A DNA stretch of 64,000 bases from Polyangiaceae bacterium (lineage in GTDB: Bacteria; Myxococcota_A; Polyangia; Polyangiales; Polyangiaceae): NCBI GenBank assembly GCA_019637265.1, contig JAHBVY010000001.1:1240001-1304000 (forward strand), written 5' to 3'. A program made the translations under genes and the position numbers. This document shows, piece by piece, positions 17,699 to 25,825 of the stretch (positions are counted from its first letter, which is position 1; each line of letters starts with the position of its first letter). The notes below the pieces were generated by a model, which was not told where the DNA came from, did no database searches, and saw only the letters and a list, made by a program, of their open reading frames with translations.

Positions 17699-17935
17699 TG
17701 AGGGCTCCTCGCCGGTCAGGGGAGTCGAAGCACCCGGCGGCGCGCCGGGTGTGAGCTAGCGGCGATTGAGGGCCGCCACACTACAGGCCGAGGTCTCCCT
17801 CGGCAAGATTGAATGCGCCCAGGAGCCGCGCGCTACTCAGCCCTTGGCTGGGCAGACGGACTCCGGAGGCGCGCGCCGTGAGTGACGGGCGAGCGCCGGC
17901 TTGCCCCGCCTGGTGGCGGATGCGAGGCTCGGCGC

Positions 17936-18517
17936 GTGCCGCGCAGCGTGGGTCGAGAGGTGCTGGTCGTCGATAACTACGACTCCTTCACCTACAACCT
18001 GGTGCAGTACCTGGAGACGCTCGGAGCCCGCTGCGACGTGCGCCTGAACGATCGCCTGACGGTGGCGGAGGCGCTCGCGCACCCCGCCGATGGCATCTTG
18101 CTCTCGCCGGGCCCTGGTACCCCCGACGACGCGGGGATCACCCTCGAGCTCATCGCGCAGGCGAAGCGCCCCTTGCTCGGCGTCTGCCTGGGGCACCAGT
18201 CGATCGCTCAGCACTTTGGCGCCCAGGTGGTGCGCGCAGGTCGGCTGATGCACGGGAAGACGTCGCCCATCCTCCACGAAGAGCGGGGCGTGTTTCGCGG
18301 CCTACCGAGCCCCTTCACCGCCACGCGCTACCACTCGCTGATCGTCGCCCCGGAGACGCTCCCCGCCACGCTCGAGATCACCGCGCGCACCGAGGAGGGA
18401 GAGATCATGGGCCTCCGGCACGGGCGGCTCCCCATCGAGGGGGTCCAGTTTCACCCGGAGTCGATCCTCACCGAGCACGGCCTCGCCCTGCTCGAGAACT
18501 GGCTCGGAGCCTTGTGA
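17936..18517 (+). CDS. trpG: Anthranilate synthase glutamine amidotransferase subunit
   Basis: This 193-residue class I glutamine amidotransferase has the nucleophile motif LLGVCLGHQ, the oxyanion region LLSPGPGTP and the His/Glu pair in VQFHPES. The GTG at 17936 fits the family length; an ORF extension to 17882 is less likely. It supplies ammonia from glutamine to TrpE for anthranilate synthesis. trpD follows after 43 bp and then trpC, making a trpG-D-C cluster. trpE is not in the window. PabA-like dual use in folate synthesis is possible. Confidence 0.95.
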   Translation: MPRSVGREVLVVDNYDSFTYNLVQYLETLGARCDVRLNDRLTVAEALAHPADGILLSPGPGTPDDAGITLELIAQAKRPLLGVCLGHQSIAQHFGAQVVRAGRLMHGKTSPILHEERGVFRGLPSPFTATRYHSLIVAPETLPATLEITARTEEGEIMGLRHGRLPIEGVQFHPESILTEHGLALLENWLGAL

Positions 18518-18560
18518 TGGGGACACCTTCACCGACGTCAGGGCGCCGCGGAGCCGCGCG

Positions 18561-19577
18561 GTGACGGACATCACCTTCGAGGGCGCGCTCACGGCGGTGG
18601 AGGCGGGGCCGCTGCCTCGAGGCTTGGTGGAGGCGGTGTTCTCCGCGGTGCTGGCCGGCGCCTGGACCGAGGCGCAAATCGCGGGCTTTTTGATCGCGCT
18701 GCGGCAACACCCCATCACCCACGCGATGCTCACCGAGGCAGCGCGCGCGCTGCGCGCCGCGATGGTCGAGGTGCCGCACCAGCACCCCAAGGTGCTCGAC
18801 ACCTGCGGCACCGGCGGCGATGGTCAGGCTACCCTGAACTTATCCACGGGGGCGGCGATCATCGCCGCCGCGCACGGCGTGGTGGTGGCCAAACACGGTA
18901 ACCGCGCCGTCTCCAGTCGTTCGGGGAGCGCCGATGTGCTCGAGGCGCTGGGCGTCCCGTTCCCCGAGAGCGCCGAGCACGCTGCTGAGCAGCTGAGCGA
19001 GCTGGGGCTCGCCTTCTTGATGGCGCCCGTGCACCACCCGGCGATGCGCTTCGTCGCTCCGGTGCGGCGCGCGCTCGGGGTGCGCACGTTGTTCAACTGC
19101 CTGGGCCCGCTCGCCAACCCCGCGCGCGCCACCCATCAGCTGCTCGGCGCCTACAGCGAGGAGCTCCTGCCGACGCTCGCGGCGGCGCTCCAGGAGCTCC
19201 AAGTGGAGCGCGCTTGGGTGGTACGTAGCGCTGACGGACTGGATGAGCTGAGCCCCTTCACCACCACCCACGTGTGTGAGCTCGACCGCGGTGAAGTGCG
19301 CCGGCTCGAGGTGCACCCGAGCGACTTCGGGCTGCCGGAGAGCGCGCCCGGCGCCTTGGTGGGTGGCGACGCCCAGTTCAACGCCGCGGCGCTCCGCGCG
19401 GTGCTGAGCGGTGAGCCGCACCCGGCGCGCACCGGCTTCCTCCTGAACGCCGCCGCGGCGCTGGTGGTGGCGGAGGAGCTGTCGCCGCCGGAGGCAGCGC
19501 GCCGCGCGGCGGAGCTGGTGGACACCGGCGCCGCCCTGGCGCTGCTCGAGCGCTGGCGTGACGCGGGGGCGACGTGA
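18561..19577 (+). CDS. trpD: Anthranilate phosphoribosyltransferase
   Basis: This 338-residue protein has the PRPP-binding motif DTCGTGGDG and the downstream motif KHGNRAVSSRSGSADVLEALG, both standard for TrpD. It transfers phosphoribose to anthranilate in the second committed step of tryptophan synthesis. The start is GTG at 18561. Length and motifs are normal. It is followed 79 bp later by the unusual trpC. Confidence 0.96.
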   Translation: MTDITFEGALTAVEAGPLPRGLVEAVFSAVLAGAWTEAQIAGFLIALRQHPITHAMLTEAARALRAAMVEVPHQHPKVLDTCGTGGDGQATLNLSTGAAIIAAAHGVVVAKHGNRAVSSRSGSADVLEALGVPFPESAEHAAEQLSELGLAFLMAPVHHPAMRFVAPVRRALGVRTLFNCLGPLANPARATHQLLGAYSEELLPTLAAALQELQVERAWVVRSADGLDELSPFTTTHVCELDRGEVRRLEVHPSDFGLPESAPGALVGGDAQFNAAALRAVLSGEPHPARTGFLLNAAAALVVAEELSPPEAARRAAELVDTGAALALLERWRDAGAT

Positions 19578-19656
19578 GCACCACGCAGCCCGTCGTTCTT
19601 CGTGCGCGCACCGCGGACGCCTGCGGGAGCGAGGCGATGGACGCGACGGGGGCCAG

Positions 19657-20673
19657 GTGACGGGCGCCGCGAAGCCAGCGGGCGTGCTCGAGGCGATCCT
19701 CGCGCACAAGCGCGAGGAGATCGCCGCGCTGCGAGCGCGAGGTCCAGCGCCTGACCAGGGGCTCACGCCGCGCTACTTCCCGCTCCACTCCCGACAGACG
19801 GCGCACCGGTCGGGGACGGCGCCGAGTAGCGCACTGCCAAACCCCCAAAACCCTCATAGCCTCTCGCTAGGACGACAAACGGTTTACCGTTTGTCGTCCT
19901 CAAATCAGCAACTAGAGCGGCGTGAGGAGAAGCAGCACCAAGCAGAGGACCAGGGAAACCGAGCCCTCGCCCCGCATGGGAGCGGTTTTCCTGGTCCGTC
20001 TGGCGGCAAACCGATCGCCGCTCTAGGACGCGCCCCACTCCAACTGATCTGCGAGATCAAGCGCCGCTCGCCCTCCACCGGCGCGCTCGACACCACCCTC
20101 GGCGTCGCCGAGCGCGCCGCGCGCTACGCCTCGGCCGGCGCCGACCTGCTCAGCGTGCTGACCGACGCGCGCTCCTTCGGTGGATCGTTCGATCACCTGA
20201 CGGAAGCGCGGCGCGCCTGTGAGCTGCCGATCCTGTGCAAGGAGTTCATCCTGGATCCGGTGCAGCTCGAGCACGCGGCGAGCGCGGGCGCCGACGCGGT
20301 GCTCTTGATCGTGCGGTGCCTCGGCCCGGCGCTCCGCTCGCTACACCAGGCGGCGACGGCGCTGAAGCTCACGCCGCTGGTCGAGGTGACCACGGAGGCG
20401 GAGGCGGCGCAGGCGCTCGCGGCGGGCGCGCGGTGGATTGGCGTCAACGCGCGTGACCTCGACACCCTGGAGATCGACTTGCCGCGCGCCGAGCGGGTGC
20501 TCGCCGCGCTGCCGCCGGACATCGTCACCGCCCAGCTGAGCGGCCTCAGCACCCCGGAGGCGGTGGCGCGCGTCGCTCAGAGCCGCGCCGACGCGGCGCT
20601 GATCGGCACCGCGCTGATGCGTGAGGCGGATCCCGCGCCGCTGCTCCGCGTCCTGCGAGCCGCGGCGGGTTGA
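19657..20673 (+). CDS. trpC: Indole-3-glycerol-phosphate synthase with large in-frame insertion
   Basis: The protein is about 338 residues from GTG 19657, against roughly 260 expected. The N-terminal helix is normal (VLEAILAHKREEIAALRAR), as is the barrel from LICEIKRRSPSTGAL onward. Active-site motifs CEIKRRSPS, CKEF, LVEV and IGVNARDL are present, but the usual ESG near the end reads LSG (TAQLSGLS). Between helix and barrel lie about 85 residues where the family has about 25. This insert (about 19780-20035) contains a dispersed intergenic repeat, a 32-bp palindrome and a nested inverted repeat, all read in frame without a stop. Whether the enzyme remains active is unknown. Confidence 0.9.
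   Translation: MTGAAKPAGVLEAILAHKREEIAALRARGPAPDQGLTPRYFPLHSRQTAHRSGTAPSSALPNPQNPHSLSLGRQTVYRLSSSNQQLERREEKQHQAEDQGNRALAPHGSGFPGPSGGKPIAALGRAPLQLICEIKRRSPSTGALDTTLGVAERAARYASAGADLLSVLTDARSFGGSFDHLTEARRACELPILCKEFILDPVQLEHAASAGADAVLLIVRCLGPALRSLHQAATALKLTPLVEVTTEAEAAQALAAGARWIGVNARDLDTLEIDLPRAERVLAALPPDIVTAQLSGLSTPEAVARVAQSRADAALIGTALMREADPAPLLRVLRAAAG
19826..19852 (+). repeat. Dispersed repeat B copy inside trpC
   Basis: The sequence runs GTAGCGCACTGCC then AAACCCCCAAAACC. Near-identical copies lie in intergenic gaps at 56715-56741 and, inverted, at 28371-28390. Here it is read in frame within trpC. Confidence 0.8.
19869..19900. repeat. Perfect 15-bp-arm palindrome inside trpC
   Basis: Arms AGGACGACAAACGGT (19869-19883) and ACCGTTTGTCGTCCT (19886-19900) are separated by TT. 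It is notably AT-richer than the surrounding gene. Confidence 0.95.
19912..20026. repeat. Nested inverted-repeat element inside trpC
   Basis: Outer arms are CTAGAGCGGCG (19912-19922) and CGCCGCTCTAG (20016-20026), perfect over 11 bp. Inner arms are GACCAGGGAAACCG (19948-19961) and CGGTTTTCCTGGTC (19983-19996), with one mismatch. The 115-bp element is open in the trpC frame. Confidence 0.9.
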
Positions 20674-20798
20674 AGCATCGCGCGCGAGAGACACCATCAG
20701 GAGCGGCCCAGCTGCTCCGCGCGCCCTGCGCGGCGGCTCGAGGGGCGCGCACGTCACCCAAACTCGCCCACATCGCGGCGGCTCGTTAGGCTGGGCGC

Positions 20799-21695
20799 AT
20801 GGACACGGGCGCCCTGGTCGACGTGTACCTGAGCCACTTGGCCGTGGAGCGGGCGCTGAGCCGCCACACCATCGCCGCCTACGGGCGCGACCTGAGCAAG
20901 TGGTGTGAGTTCGTGGGCGAGCGCGCCGTCAGCGATCTGGCGCAAGGCGACGCGGAGCTGGTCGCTGCTTGGCAGCGCGACCTGAGCCTCGCGGGGCTCA
21001 GCGCCCGGAGCACCGCCCGGCACCTCTCGGCGCTGCGCGGCTTGGTCCGCTTCGGGATCCGTGAAGGGCTGCTCGATCGCGACTTCACGGCGCGCTTGGC
21101 GCGCCCCCGGGTGCGCCAGCGGCTGCCCCAGCCGCTCTCGGAGCACGAGCTGCGCGCCTTGCTCGACGCGCCCTCGGAGGACACACCCGCGGGCCTACGT
21201 GACCGCGCCATGCTGGCGCTCACCTACGCCGCGGGGCTGCGGGTGAGCGAGCTGGTGCACCTCCAGCTCACCGATCTGGATCGCCAGCGCGGCGTGGTGA
21301 GCGCGCTGGGCAAGGGTGAGAAGCGGCGCTTGGTGCCCATCGCCGGGCTGGCGCTAGACCGGCTGGAGCAGCACCTCATGGCGCGCCCCAACCCCCAAAA
21401 AAAGAGCGCGCAGCTGAAGAACTGGGTGTTCCCCTCGCCTCGCGGGGGGCCCCTCACGCGCCAGGCGTTCTGGAAGATCGTGCGGCGGCACGCGCTGGCG
21501 GCCGGCCTCGCGACTCGCGTCCACCCGCACCAGCTCCGGCACTCGTTCGCGACCCACCTGCTGGAGGGCGGCGCGGATCTGCGCAGCGTGCAGACCCTGC
21601 TCGGCCACGCGGACATCTCGACCACCGAGATTTACACCCACATCACGCGCGACCACGTCCGGGCGGCCCACCGGCGAAGCCACCCGCGCGGCTAG
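20799..21695 (+). CDS. xerD: Tyrosine recombinase XerC/XerD
   Basis: This 298-residue protein has a SAM-like N-terminal core-binding domain (residues 1-90, including ERALSRHTIAAYGRDL) and a catalytic domain with all expected residues. These are Arg in AAGLRVSEL, Lys in GKGEKRR, HQLRHSFATHLL, GHADI and the nucleophile Tyr in TTEIYTH. Length and motifs fit the chromosome-dimer-resolving Xer proteins. The XerC versus XerD choice is by general resemblance. No dif-like site was recognised nearby. Confidence 0.93.
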   Translation: MDTGALVDVYLSHLAVERALSRHTIAAYGRDLSKWCEFVGERAVSDLAQGDAELVAAWQRDLSLAGLSARSTARHLSALRGLVRFGIREGLLDRDFTARLARPRVRQRLPQPLSEHELRALLDAPSEDTPAGLRDRAMLALTYAAGLRVSELVHLQLTDLDRQRGVVSALGKGEKRRLVPIAGLALDRLEQHLMARPNPQKKSAQLKNWVFPSPRGGPLTRQAFWKIVRRHALAAGLATRVHPHQLRHSFATHLLEGGADLRSVQTLLGHADISTTEIYTHITRDHVRAAHRRSHPRG

Positions 21696-21741
21696 CTTTC
21701 ACCTTCAGCCCCCTGCGACAAAGTGGTACTCGGGGGCTTGG

Positions 21742-22593
21742 ATGCCCGGGCCAACCCAGCAAGACGCAGACTTTTGTGTCGTGGAGCCCACGGGGGGCGA
21801 GACGCCCGTGCTGGTGGAGGTCCCCCACGCGGGCCTGTCGGCGCTGGCCACCGAGCTCGCCACTTTGGCGGCGCCAGCCTCTTCCCTCGCTCGCGACGCC
21901 GATTTGTACGTCGACGAGCTGTACGCCGACGCCCCGGCGGAGGGCGCCACGCTGCTCTACTCGCGAGTGAGCCGCTACGTGTGCGACCTGAACCGCGCCG
22001 CGAGTGACTTGGACACCCTCGCCACCCGCGATCTACCCACCCGTGGCCCCGTCACCCCGGCGCCCCACGGCTTGGTCTGGCGCAGCACGACTGACGGCAC
22101 GCCGGCCCTGCATCGGCCGCTCACCCGCGAGCAGGTGGAGGCGCGGCTCACCCGGCTCTACCGCCCCTATCATGAGCGGATCGGGCTCATCCTCGAGCGC
22201 AAGCGGCAGCGCTTCGGCTACGCCATCCTGGTGTGCGGCCACTCGATGCCGAGCCGCGGCCGCCCCGATGCGCTGGGTCAGAGCGTGGAGCGAGCCGACG
22301 TGGTGCCCGGCAGTCGCGGTCACTCCAGCGCCGATCGGCGGGTGATCGAGGTGCCCGCCGAGCAAGCGCGTGAGCTGGGCTGGAGCGTGGCCCACGATCA
22401 GCCCTACCGCGGCGGCTTCAGCACCGGGCACTACGGCCGCCCCCAGCAGGGGCTCCATGCGGTGCAGATCGAGCTGGCCCGGCGGCTCTACATGGACGAG
22501 CAGAGCCTCGCCAGAAAACCCAATGATTTCAATAAGACACGCGACTACTGCCGGAGGGTGGTGGCGCGCATCGGGGCGCTCAAGCTAGCATGA
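21742..22593 (+). CDS. N-formylglutamate amidohydrolase family protein
   Basis: This 283-residue protein has the family motifs PVLVEVPHAG near the start, DLNRAASD, YRPYHERI, VCGHSMPS, and HYGRPQQGLHAVQIELARRLYMDE near the end. Family members hydrolyse N-formylglutamate to glutamate and formate in histidine degradation, or related N-acyl amino acids. No hut genes are nearby, so the substrate is uncertain. It starts 46 bp after the Xer gene. Confidence 0.9.
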   Translation: MPGPTQQDADFCVVEPTGGETPVLVEVPHAGLSALATELATLAAPASSLARDADLYVDELYADAPAEGATLLYSRVSRYVCDLNRAASDLDTLATRDLPTRGPVTPAPHGLVWRSTTDGTPALHRPLTREQVEARLTRLYRPYHERIGLILERKRQRFGYAILVCGHSMPSRGRPDALGQSVERADVVPGSRGHSSADRRVIEVPAEQARELGWSVAHDQPYRGGFSTGHYGRPQQGLHAVQIELARRLYMDEQSLARKPNDFNKTRDYCRRVVARIGALKLA

Positions 22594-22683
22594 GGCCCCG
22601 GCGCCGAGCGGAGCCGCAACCGATGAGCGTCCCGTTGGGCCCGACGAGCCCAGCGCCCTGAAGCCCCCGCGCCCAAGAGCCCC

Positions 22684-23613
22684 GTGTCCCCCGCACCCCG
22701 CACGATGACGGCTGATCCTCCCCCAGGCCCGGGGCGCATCCCCGCCTCGGGATCGCACCCAGCCGTGCAGCTCCCCGAGAAGCCGCTGCTCGCCTCGGAC
22801 GCGCTACGCGAAGACTTGGCCCCCGTGGAGCCAGCGGGCCGCGAAGTGCGGCTGTGGACGCTGCTGGTCGCCACGCTGCTGGTGGCGCTGGGGATCGCGT
22901 TCCGCTTCGGGGTGGGGCACCCAGTGCTGCGCGTGGAGGCGTCCACCCTCTCCTTCTGCGCTGCCGCCGCCACCCTGGGCGCCGCAGCGCTGCCGTTCGG
23001 CTACTTGGCGCGCGGGCTCCTGATGCTCGCGCTGGGTGTTGGCCTGATGGCGCTGGGCTTCCAAGGCCTGGGGCCCCTGCACGGGATGGCGATCGACGGC
23101 GGCTTCCTGCGGGATTTGACCCGGCTGCTCGCCCTCACCACCCTCCCCTCCGCCTTGCTGTTCCGCGCCTTCTACCGCGCCTACGCGCCGGCGCGCTGGC
23201 TGCTCGCGGTGGCTCTGGTCCTGGCTCTGCCGTTCGTGGTGTCGGAGGGGCTGCTCGCGATCGACGCCTCTGCGGTGGTGTGGTCGCGGGTGGCCGCAGT
23301 GGTGAACGCGCTCGTCATCCTGTGCTCCCTGTTTGGGTTCACCAGCTCGGCCACGTCGGGGGGCGGCTCCTGGTGGGCGGCGCTGGTGCTGCTGCTCATC
23401 CCTTGCGGCATCGCCACTCGGGAGCTCACGCCGCTCGCCGGGGCGGACGACGGTTATTTCACCTACGTGGCCACCGCGGTGGGGGTGCAGTGCGCGTCGG
23501 TGCTGGCGGCGCTCGGCCTGTTCCAGGTGGGCGCCGCCCGGCTGGCTCCCCACGCCCGCGACACCAGCCTGCCTTCGCGCCCCTCCCCACGGCCCCCGTC
23601 CCCAGCGTCGTGA
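22684..23613 (+). CDS. Multi-pass membrane protein of unknown function
   Basis: This 309-residue protein has a Pro-rich cytosolic leader of about 55 residues followed by seven or more hydrophobic segments. Examples are LWTLLVATLLVALGIAF, GLLMLALGVGLMALGFQ and WLLAVALVLALPFVV. The C-terminal tail is Pro/Ser/Arg-rich. The start is GTG at 22684, with an in-frame ATG a few codons later. No signature motif is seen and I do not recognise the family. Confidence 0.8.
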   Translation: MSPAPRTMTADPPPGPGRIPASGSHPAVQLPEKPLLASDALREDLAPVEPAGREVRLWTLLVATLLVALGIAFRFGVGHPVLRVEASTLSFCAAAATLGAAALPFGYLARGLLMLALGVGLMALGFQGLGPLHGMAIDGGFLRDLTRLLALTTLPSALLFRAFYRAYAPARWLLAVALVLALPFVVSEGLLAIDASAVVWSRVAAVVNALVILCSLFGFTSSATSGGGSWWAALVLLLIPCGIATRELTPLAGADDGYFTYVATAVGVQCASVLAALGLFQVGAARLAPHARDTSLPSRPSPRPPSPAS

Positions 23614-23773
23614 AAGGCGGCGGCATGAAGGCGTCGCACAGCCCGGCGCCACGAGCCCGGCGCCTAGAAGCCGGCGTGAGAATCGTGAGGCCCGGCGGCA
23701 TGAACGTCGCGGCCAAAACCGCTCGCGCGGCCTTGAACAGGTGCGCCCCATGAGCTAGGGTCCGCGCCCTCCC

Positions 23774-24001
23774 ATGGCTAGAAGCGAATTTACAGGTCAG
23801 CGGCGGATGCGCGCGCGCCACGTCTCTCACTCGAACATCAAGACGCCACGCTGGCAGCAGGTGAACGTGCAGCGTCGGCGCCTGTGGGTGCCTGAGCTCG
23901 GCCGCTTCGTGACGCTCAAGCTCACCACGAGTGATCTGCGCACCATCGACAAAATCGGCGTGCTCGCCTACGCGAAGCGCTGCGGCGTCAAGGTTGCCTG
24001 A
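23774..24001 (+). CDS. rpmB: 50S ribosomal protein L28
   Basis: This 75-residue protein has the L28 hallmarks VSHSNIKTPRWQQVNVQRRRLWVPELGR and a C-terminal TTSDLRTIDKIGV. It lacks the N-terminal zinc-type Cys cluster seen in some L28 forms. It stands alone without rpmG. The stop overlaps the first of two 16-bp repeats (GCCTGAATCGCAGGTC, then GCCTGAACCGCAGGTC; 23996-24027). Confidence 0.95.
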   Translation: MARSEFTGQRRMRARHVSHSNIKTPRWQQVNVQRRRLWVPELGRFVTLKLTTSDLRTIDKIGVLAYAKRCGVKVA

Positions 24002-24030
24002 ATCGCAGGTCGCCTGAACCGCAGGTCGAG

Positions 24031-24057
24031 GTAGGGGCGGGTTTCAAACCCGCCCGC
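24031..24057 (+). repeat. REP-like palindrome (repeat C) downstream of rpmB
   Basis: The core GGGCGGGTTT-C-AAACCCGCCC is preceded by GTAG. The same sequence recurs at 48110-48136 and, as a cluster of three, at 48831-48942. It may act as a 3'-end stem-loop for rpmB. Confidence 0.85.
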
Positions 24058-24118
24058 GGACGGCTCACCTGAGCCGCAAGGTTGCTTGGGCTGCAGGGTT
24101 GCTCGAGCTGCAGCCGCG

Positions 24119-25048
24119 CTACGCCAGGCGCTCGACCAAGCGCCCGCGGGTGCGCAGCAGGCCCAGCGTGGGGAGCGACAACCGAGAGGCGCCCGGCTCG
24201 GCCACGACGGCGTCGATCTGACCGTCGGTGACGCGCAGCGCGATCGGCAGCGGCGCGGGCAGCGGGCTCCCGGGGCGCACCCTGGGTACCCCGCGGAGCA
24301 CAGGGACCGCGCCGAGCGGCGCCACCACGCCCAGCTCCTCCAGCTTGGGCCCCGTGAGGCGCTGAAACACGGCGCCCGCGAAGCTGCCGCTCACGTCGAT
24401 CGCCAACACCACCCACGCGCCGCCCTCGGGGCTCGGCGCGTCGCCGTCCCAGGGGAGCTCCAAGTAGTCTTGGCCATGCGCGCCGTGAGGGCGCAGCGGC
24501 TGATCGAGATCGCGGCGCGGCGCCAGGTCGTCGATGGAGAGCGAGCCGCCCGCCGGCGGCCCGCCGAGCAGCTGGAGCGGGCGCGCGAACAGGGGATCCC
24601 TCAGCACGGTCGCCCCCTGCCGCCCGACGCGCTTGAGCGCCTCGACCCGCACCTCGTCCTTCGCGCGCTTGGCCAAGGCCACCGCCGGCGCGACCACCTT
24701 CGCCATGCTGGTGCCCGCCTGGTACGCGCAGGCGACCGCGGCGGCGGTGAGCCCGCAGGGGATGGCGACGCGCGCCGCCAGCGGCACCTCTGTTTCCGTG
24801 AGGAAACCGCGCGGGCGCCGCGCCCCGAGCCCGGGCTGCCGCAGCCGCCCATCGAAGCCGCGCGCCCCGACCCCGACGCCGCCCACCACCACCCCGAGCG
24901 GGCTCATCAGCACGCCGTCATGGACCGCGGCGGCGGCGAAGAAGCCCGTCAAGCAGGCGCCGAGGGCGCTGGCTCCGGCGGCGATCGCATCACTGGCTAC
25001 CTGATCGACGAGCGGGTCGTTCGAGATCGCCGCCGCGCGCCGGCTCAC
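24119..25048 (-). CDS. Degenerate gamma-glutamyltranspeptidase-like protein
   Basis: This 309-residue protein starts at GTG 25048, overlapping the upstream stop as GTGA. The N-terminal half follows the gamma-glutamyltransferase large subunit: an Asp-Pro-rich helix with alternating Ala/Gly, PLGVVVGGVGVGARGFDGR, then AIPCGLTAAAVACAYQAG and KVVAPAVALAKR. The later LSIDDLAPRRDLDQPLR also fits. The small-subunit region is shortened, and where the family has its catalytic Thr (TTHxS) this protein reads GGAWVVLAIDVSGSF. It would therefore be a non-catalytic or repurposed homologue of about half the usual length. The assignment is by pattern. Confidence 0.6.
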   Translation of the reverse strand: MSRRAAAISNDPLVDQVASDAIAAGASALGACLTGFFAAAAVHDGVLMSPLGVVVGGVGVGARGFDGRLRQPGLGARRPRGFLTETEVPLAARVAIPCGLTAAAVACAYQAGTSMAKVVAPAVALAKRAKDEVRVEALKRVGRQGATVLRDPLFARPLQLLGGPPAGGSLSIDDLAPRRDLDQPLRPHGAHGQDYLELPWDGDAPSPEGGAWVVLAIDVSGSFAGAVFQRLTGPKLEELGVVAPLGAVPVLRGVPRVRPGSPLPAPLPIALRVTDGQIDAVVAEPGASRLSLPTLGLLRTRGRLVERLA

Positions 25049-25773
25049 GCGCCCTCCTCAGACTCACCCGGGTCGTCGAGCGCGTCCTCTTCGGCGCCCT
25101 CCTCGTCCTCCGCGTCGTCGTCCGCCTCGAGCTCGCCCACGTCCAGCTCCAGGGCCAGGCGCCGCCGGAGCTCCTTCGCGCTCGCGCCCTCCACCACGAC
25201 GAAGGCCTCCTCGCGATCGAACAAGCGCTCGGCGAGGCGCTCGGTCATCCCGCTGGTGACGCGCCCACCGGAGCCCACCGCGCGCACCCGGGTGTAGACC
25301 GCCGCTCCGGGCGGCGCCTCCTCGAGCGCCACGTCGCGCACCAGGGTGATCCCGAGCTCCGCTGCGAAGGTGAGCGCCTGCTCATGAGACCACGGGCCGC
25401 GCGGCTCCCAGCCCACGCGTAGCCCCGCCGCGAGCAAACGCGCCGCGACGCGGGCCAACCGCTCGCGCCCGACGCGGCCGGGGCTCACCCTGAGGCCCGT
25501 CTGGAGCACGAACCACTCGGCGCCCGTCGCCTGCGCTACTTTCTCGGCGAACTCGAGGGCGCGCTCGCCCTCGGGGCTCGGATCCAGCTCGGCCATGGCG
25601 CGCCCCGACAGCACGCTGAACACGAAGCCCTCGGGCGCCTCCGCGCGGAACTCACGCAAGCGCGGGGCGCGCGGCAGCGCGCCTTGCTCAGCCCGCAGCT
25701 CGAGCAGATTGAACTGACGCGCGTAGCGCCCAAAATGCCCGAGCAACCCTGACTGACCAACGCGAAGCCGCAT
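25045..25773 (-). CDS. DUF72 family TIM-barrel-like protein
   Basis: This protein is 242 residues from ATG 25773. It begins MRLRVGQSG and then has YARQFNLLEL, APEGFVFSVLS, WFVLQTGLRVSP, GWEPRGPW and a late AAVYTRVRA, in the order expected for DUF72. The C-terminus carries an acidic tail rich in Asp and Glu not typical of the family. The biochemical role of DUF72 proteins is unclear. It lies 52 bp after a lipid A-type acyltransferase and overlaps the next gene by 4 bp. Confidence 0.78.
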   Translation of the reverse strand: MRLRVGQSGLLGHFGRYARQFNLLELRAEQGALPRAPRLREFRAEAPEGFVFSVLSGRAMAELDPSPEGERALEFAEKVAQATGAEWFVLQTGLRVSPGRVGRERLARVAARLLAAGLRVGWEPRGPWSHEQALTFAAELGITLVRDVALEEAPPGAAVYTRVRAVGSGGRVTSGMTERLAERLFDREEAFVVVEGASAKELRRRLALELDVGELEADDDAEDEEGAEEDALDDPGESEEGA

Positions 25774-25825
25774 GAGGGGGCGAGTTCTGCCAAACTCTCC
25801 CAAGAGACGCCAGCCCACCGCGACG

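Noticed and set aside
20799..21695. Xer-type recombinase as a mark of an integrated element
   Set aside because: It matches housekeeping XerC/D and is flanked by ordinary chromosomal genes with no att-like repeats.
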